A stretch of DNA of 64,000 bases from positions 1 to 64,000 of the forward strand of contig NZ_BAFY01000031.1 in the NCBI RefSeq assembly GCF_000308555.1, given 5' to 3'. Of this stretch, positions 63,043 through 64,000 are shown one piece after another. Made by a program: the position numbers and the translations under genes. The DNA is from Nocardia cyriacigeorgica NBRC 100375 (GTDB lineage Bacteria > Actinomycetota > Actinomycetes > Mycobacteriales > Mycobacteriaceae). Within the stretch, counting starts at the first letter, position 1; each line of letters starts with the position of its first letter. Below the pieces are notes generated by a model that was given only the letters and a program-made list of their open reading frames with translations, made no database searches and was not told where the DNA came from.

Positions 63043-64000
63043 GTGACGCAGGAGTCGGCCGAAGTTCTCGGGCTGTGGAATATCGCCGCGGCCCAGCCGG
63101 GGCGCATTGCGCTGATCGCACCGTCCGGCCGGGAGGTGAGCTACCGGGAACTGGCCGCTCTCGCCGACCGGTATGCCGGTGGGCTGCGGGCGCTCGGGCT
63201 GCGGCCCGGCGACGCCGTGGTGAGCCTGCTGCCGAATTGCGTGGAGGCGGTGGCGTTCTCCTTCGCGGCCTATCGGAGTGGGCTGTACCTGGTCACAGTG
63301 GACTGGCATCTGACGGTGCCGGACATCGCCCATGTGCTCATCGACAGCGAGGCCAAGGCTTTCGTGGCGGGCCTGCGATTCGCCGAGTCGGCTCGGCTCG
63401 CCGCCGACGCCGCGGATCTGCCTGCCGCCGCGCGGTTTTCGGTGGGCGAGATCGAGGGCTTCAGATCGGTGGCCTGGCTCGGTGCGGCGGGCATCCGGCG
63501 GCCGGGTGATCGCACGGCCGGGGTCGAATCGGCCTCCGGCTCGTTGTCGGGCGGGCCGCACCTCGGCGTCCGGAGCGCGCTCGCCGGCACCGATCCCGAT
63601 GCGGCGGCAGCGCATACCTCCGGCTTCTTCGGCCTGTTCGGGCTCGCGCCGCACGGTGCCCATGTGCATCTGGCCGGCCTGCCGCTGTACCGGTTCGAGG
63701 CGCTCGATTTCCTCACGGTTTCCGTGCAATTGGGGCACCGGGTGGTGCTGATGGACGGTTGGGACGCGGCCGAGGCGCTGCGGCTGATCGAACGGCATCG
63801 AGTGACCCACAGCCGATTGTCAGCGGCCCTGTTCGACCGGCTCCTCGCACTGCCGGAAGCGATCCGGTCCCGCTACGACCTGTCGTCCCTGCGCCGAATC
63901 GTGTACGGACCCGAGCCGTGCTCGCCGGAGCTCGAACAGCGGATGGCCGCCTGGTGGGGTCCGGTCTTCACCGATTACCGGGATGCGACCGCGGGCGGAC
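63043..64000 (+). CDS. Acyl-CoA ligase-like (AMP-binding) protein with altered P-loop, 3' end cut
   Basis: The open frame from GTG 63043 continues past the window end, 319 residues visible. It has the adenylate-forming fold: SYRELAALADRYAGGLRALGLRPGD, LLPNCVEAVAFSFAAYRSGLYLVTVDWHLT, LPLYRFEALDFLTVSVQLGHRVVLMD and LSSLRRIVYGPEPCSP. The expected P-loop TSGTTGxPKG is replaced by HTSGFFGLFGLAPHG at residues 191-205, lacking the Thr/Lys residues that bind ATP phosphate. Controlled by a perfect KstR box. It may be a non-adenylating paralogue. Confidence 0.8.
   Translation, partial: MTQESAEVLGLWNIAAAQPGRIALIAPSGREVSYRELAALADRYAGGLRALGLRPGDAVVSLLPNCVEAVAFSFAAYRSGLYLVTVDWHLTVPDIAHVLIDSEAKAFVAGLRFAESARLAADAADLPAAARFSVGEIEGFRSVAWLGAAGIRRPGDRTAGVESASGSLSGGPHLGVRSALAGTDPDAAAAHTSGFFGLFGLAPHGAHVHLAGLPLYRFEALDFLTVSVQLGHRVVLMDGWDAAEALRLIERHRVTHSRLSAALFDRLLALPEAIRSRYDLSSLRRIVYGPEPCSPELEQRMAAWWGPVFTDYRDATAGG

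Overview
The window is high-GC actinobacterial DNA. The gene families and operon orders point to a mycolic-acid actinomycete, most likely Nocardia or a close relative such as Rhodococcus. This is inferred from the DUF3558 lipoprotein, the Scr1-type HTH/DUF397 pair, the spore-associated-protein-like secreted protein, and a steroid catabolic locus arranged much as in Mycobacterium tuberculosis and Rhodococcus. No rRNA, tRNA, CRISPR array or insertion sequence was seen.

Layout. 1-7,450 is accessory: a lipoprotein and ESX-substrate-like pair, an HTH/DUF397 pair, a secreted SapA-like protein, a methyltransferase, a DoxX operon, a TIGR02206 membrane protein and a HigB/HigA toxin-antitoxin. 7,455-14,824 starts steroid catabolism: a hydratase and kstD on the minus strand, diverging from a FAD dehydrogenase and hsaEGF. 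15,042-16,454 holds two unrelated genes. 16,626-21,927 is hsaADCB diverging from kshA. 22,000-26,699 is ordinary (saccharopine-dehydrogenase-like, AraC, DUF427, MFS, MarR). 26,898-37,703 is the ring C/D (HIP) branch: fadD3, an enoyl-CoA hydratase and fadE31-33 diverge from fadE30 and ipdF, followed by kstR2 and fadA6. 37,985-44,853 is accessory: two LLM monooxygenases, a Gfo/Idh protein, and an HTH-Nudix/epimerase cassette. 44,924-50,266 returns to the HIP branch: echA20-ipdA-ipdB-ipdC diverge from two SDR genes. 50,875-54,291 is a second accessory island: a pentapeptide-repeat secreted protein, an ImmA/IrrE protease, a polytopic membrane protein and an EspR-like regulator. 54,654-64,000 is side-chain catabolism: fadA5 diverging from cyp125, a SnoaL-like protein, LLM enzymes, ltp3/ltp4, a DUF35 protein, and an acyl-CoA-ligase-like gene cut by the window end.

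How it works together. KshA and KstD open ring B, and HsaA/B, C and D hydroxylate, cleave and hydrolyse ring A. HsaE, F and G turn the released dienoate into pyruvate and an acyl-CoA. FadD3 activates the remaining HIP propionate, which FadE30, IpdF, IpdC, EchA20, IpdAB, FadE31-33 and FadA6 degrade. Cyp125, FadA5 and the Ltp group act on the sterol side chain. Two operator types fit this division. KstR-type boxes (TnnAACnnGTTnnA) precede the side-chain and ring A/B operons, and KstR2-type boxes (AGCAAnnGCTTGGT or close) precede the HIP operons and kstR2 itself. kstR and kshB are not in the window.
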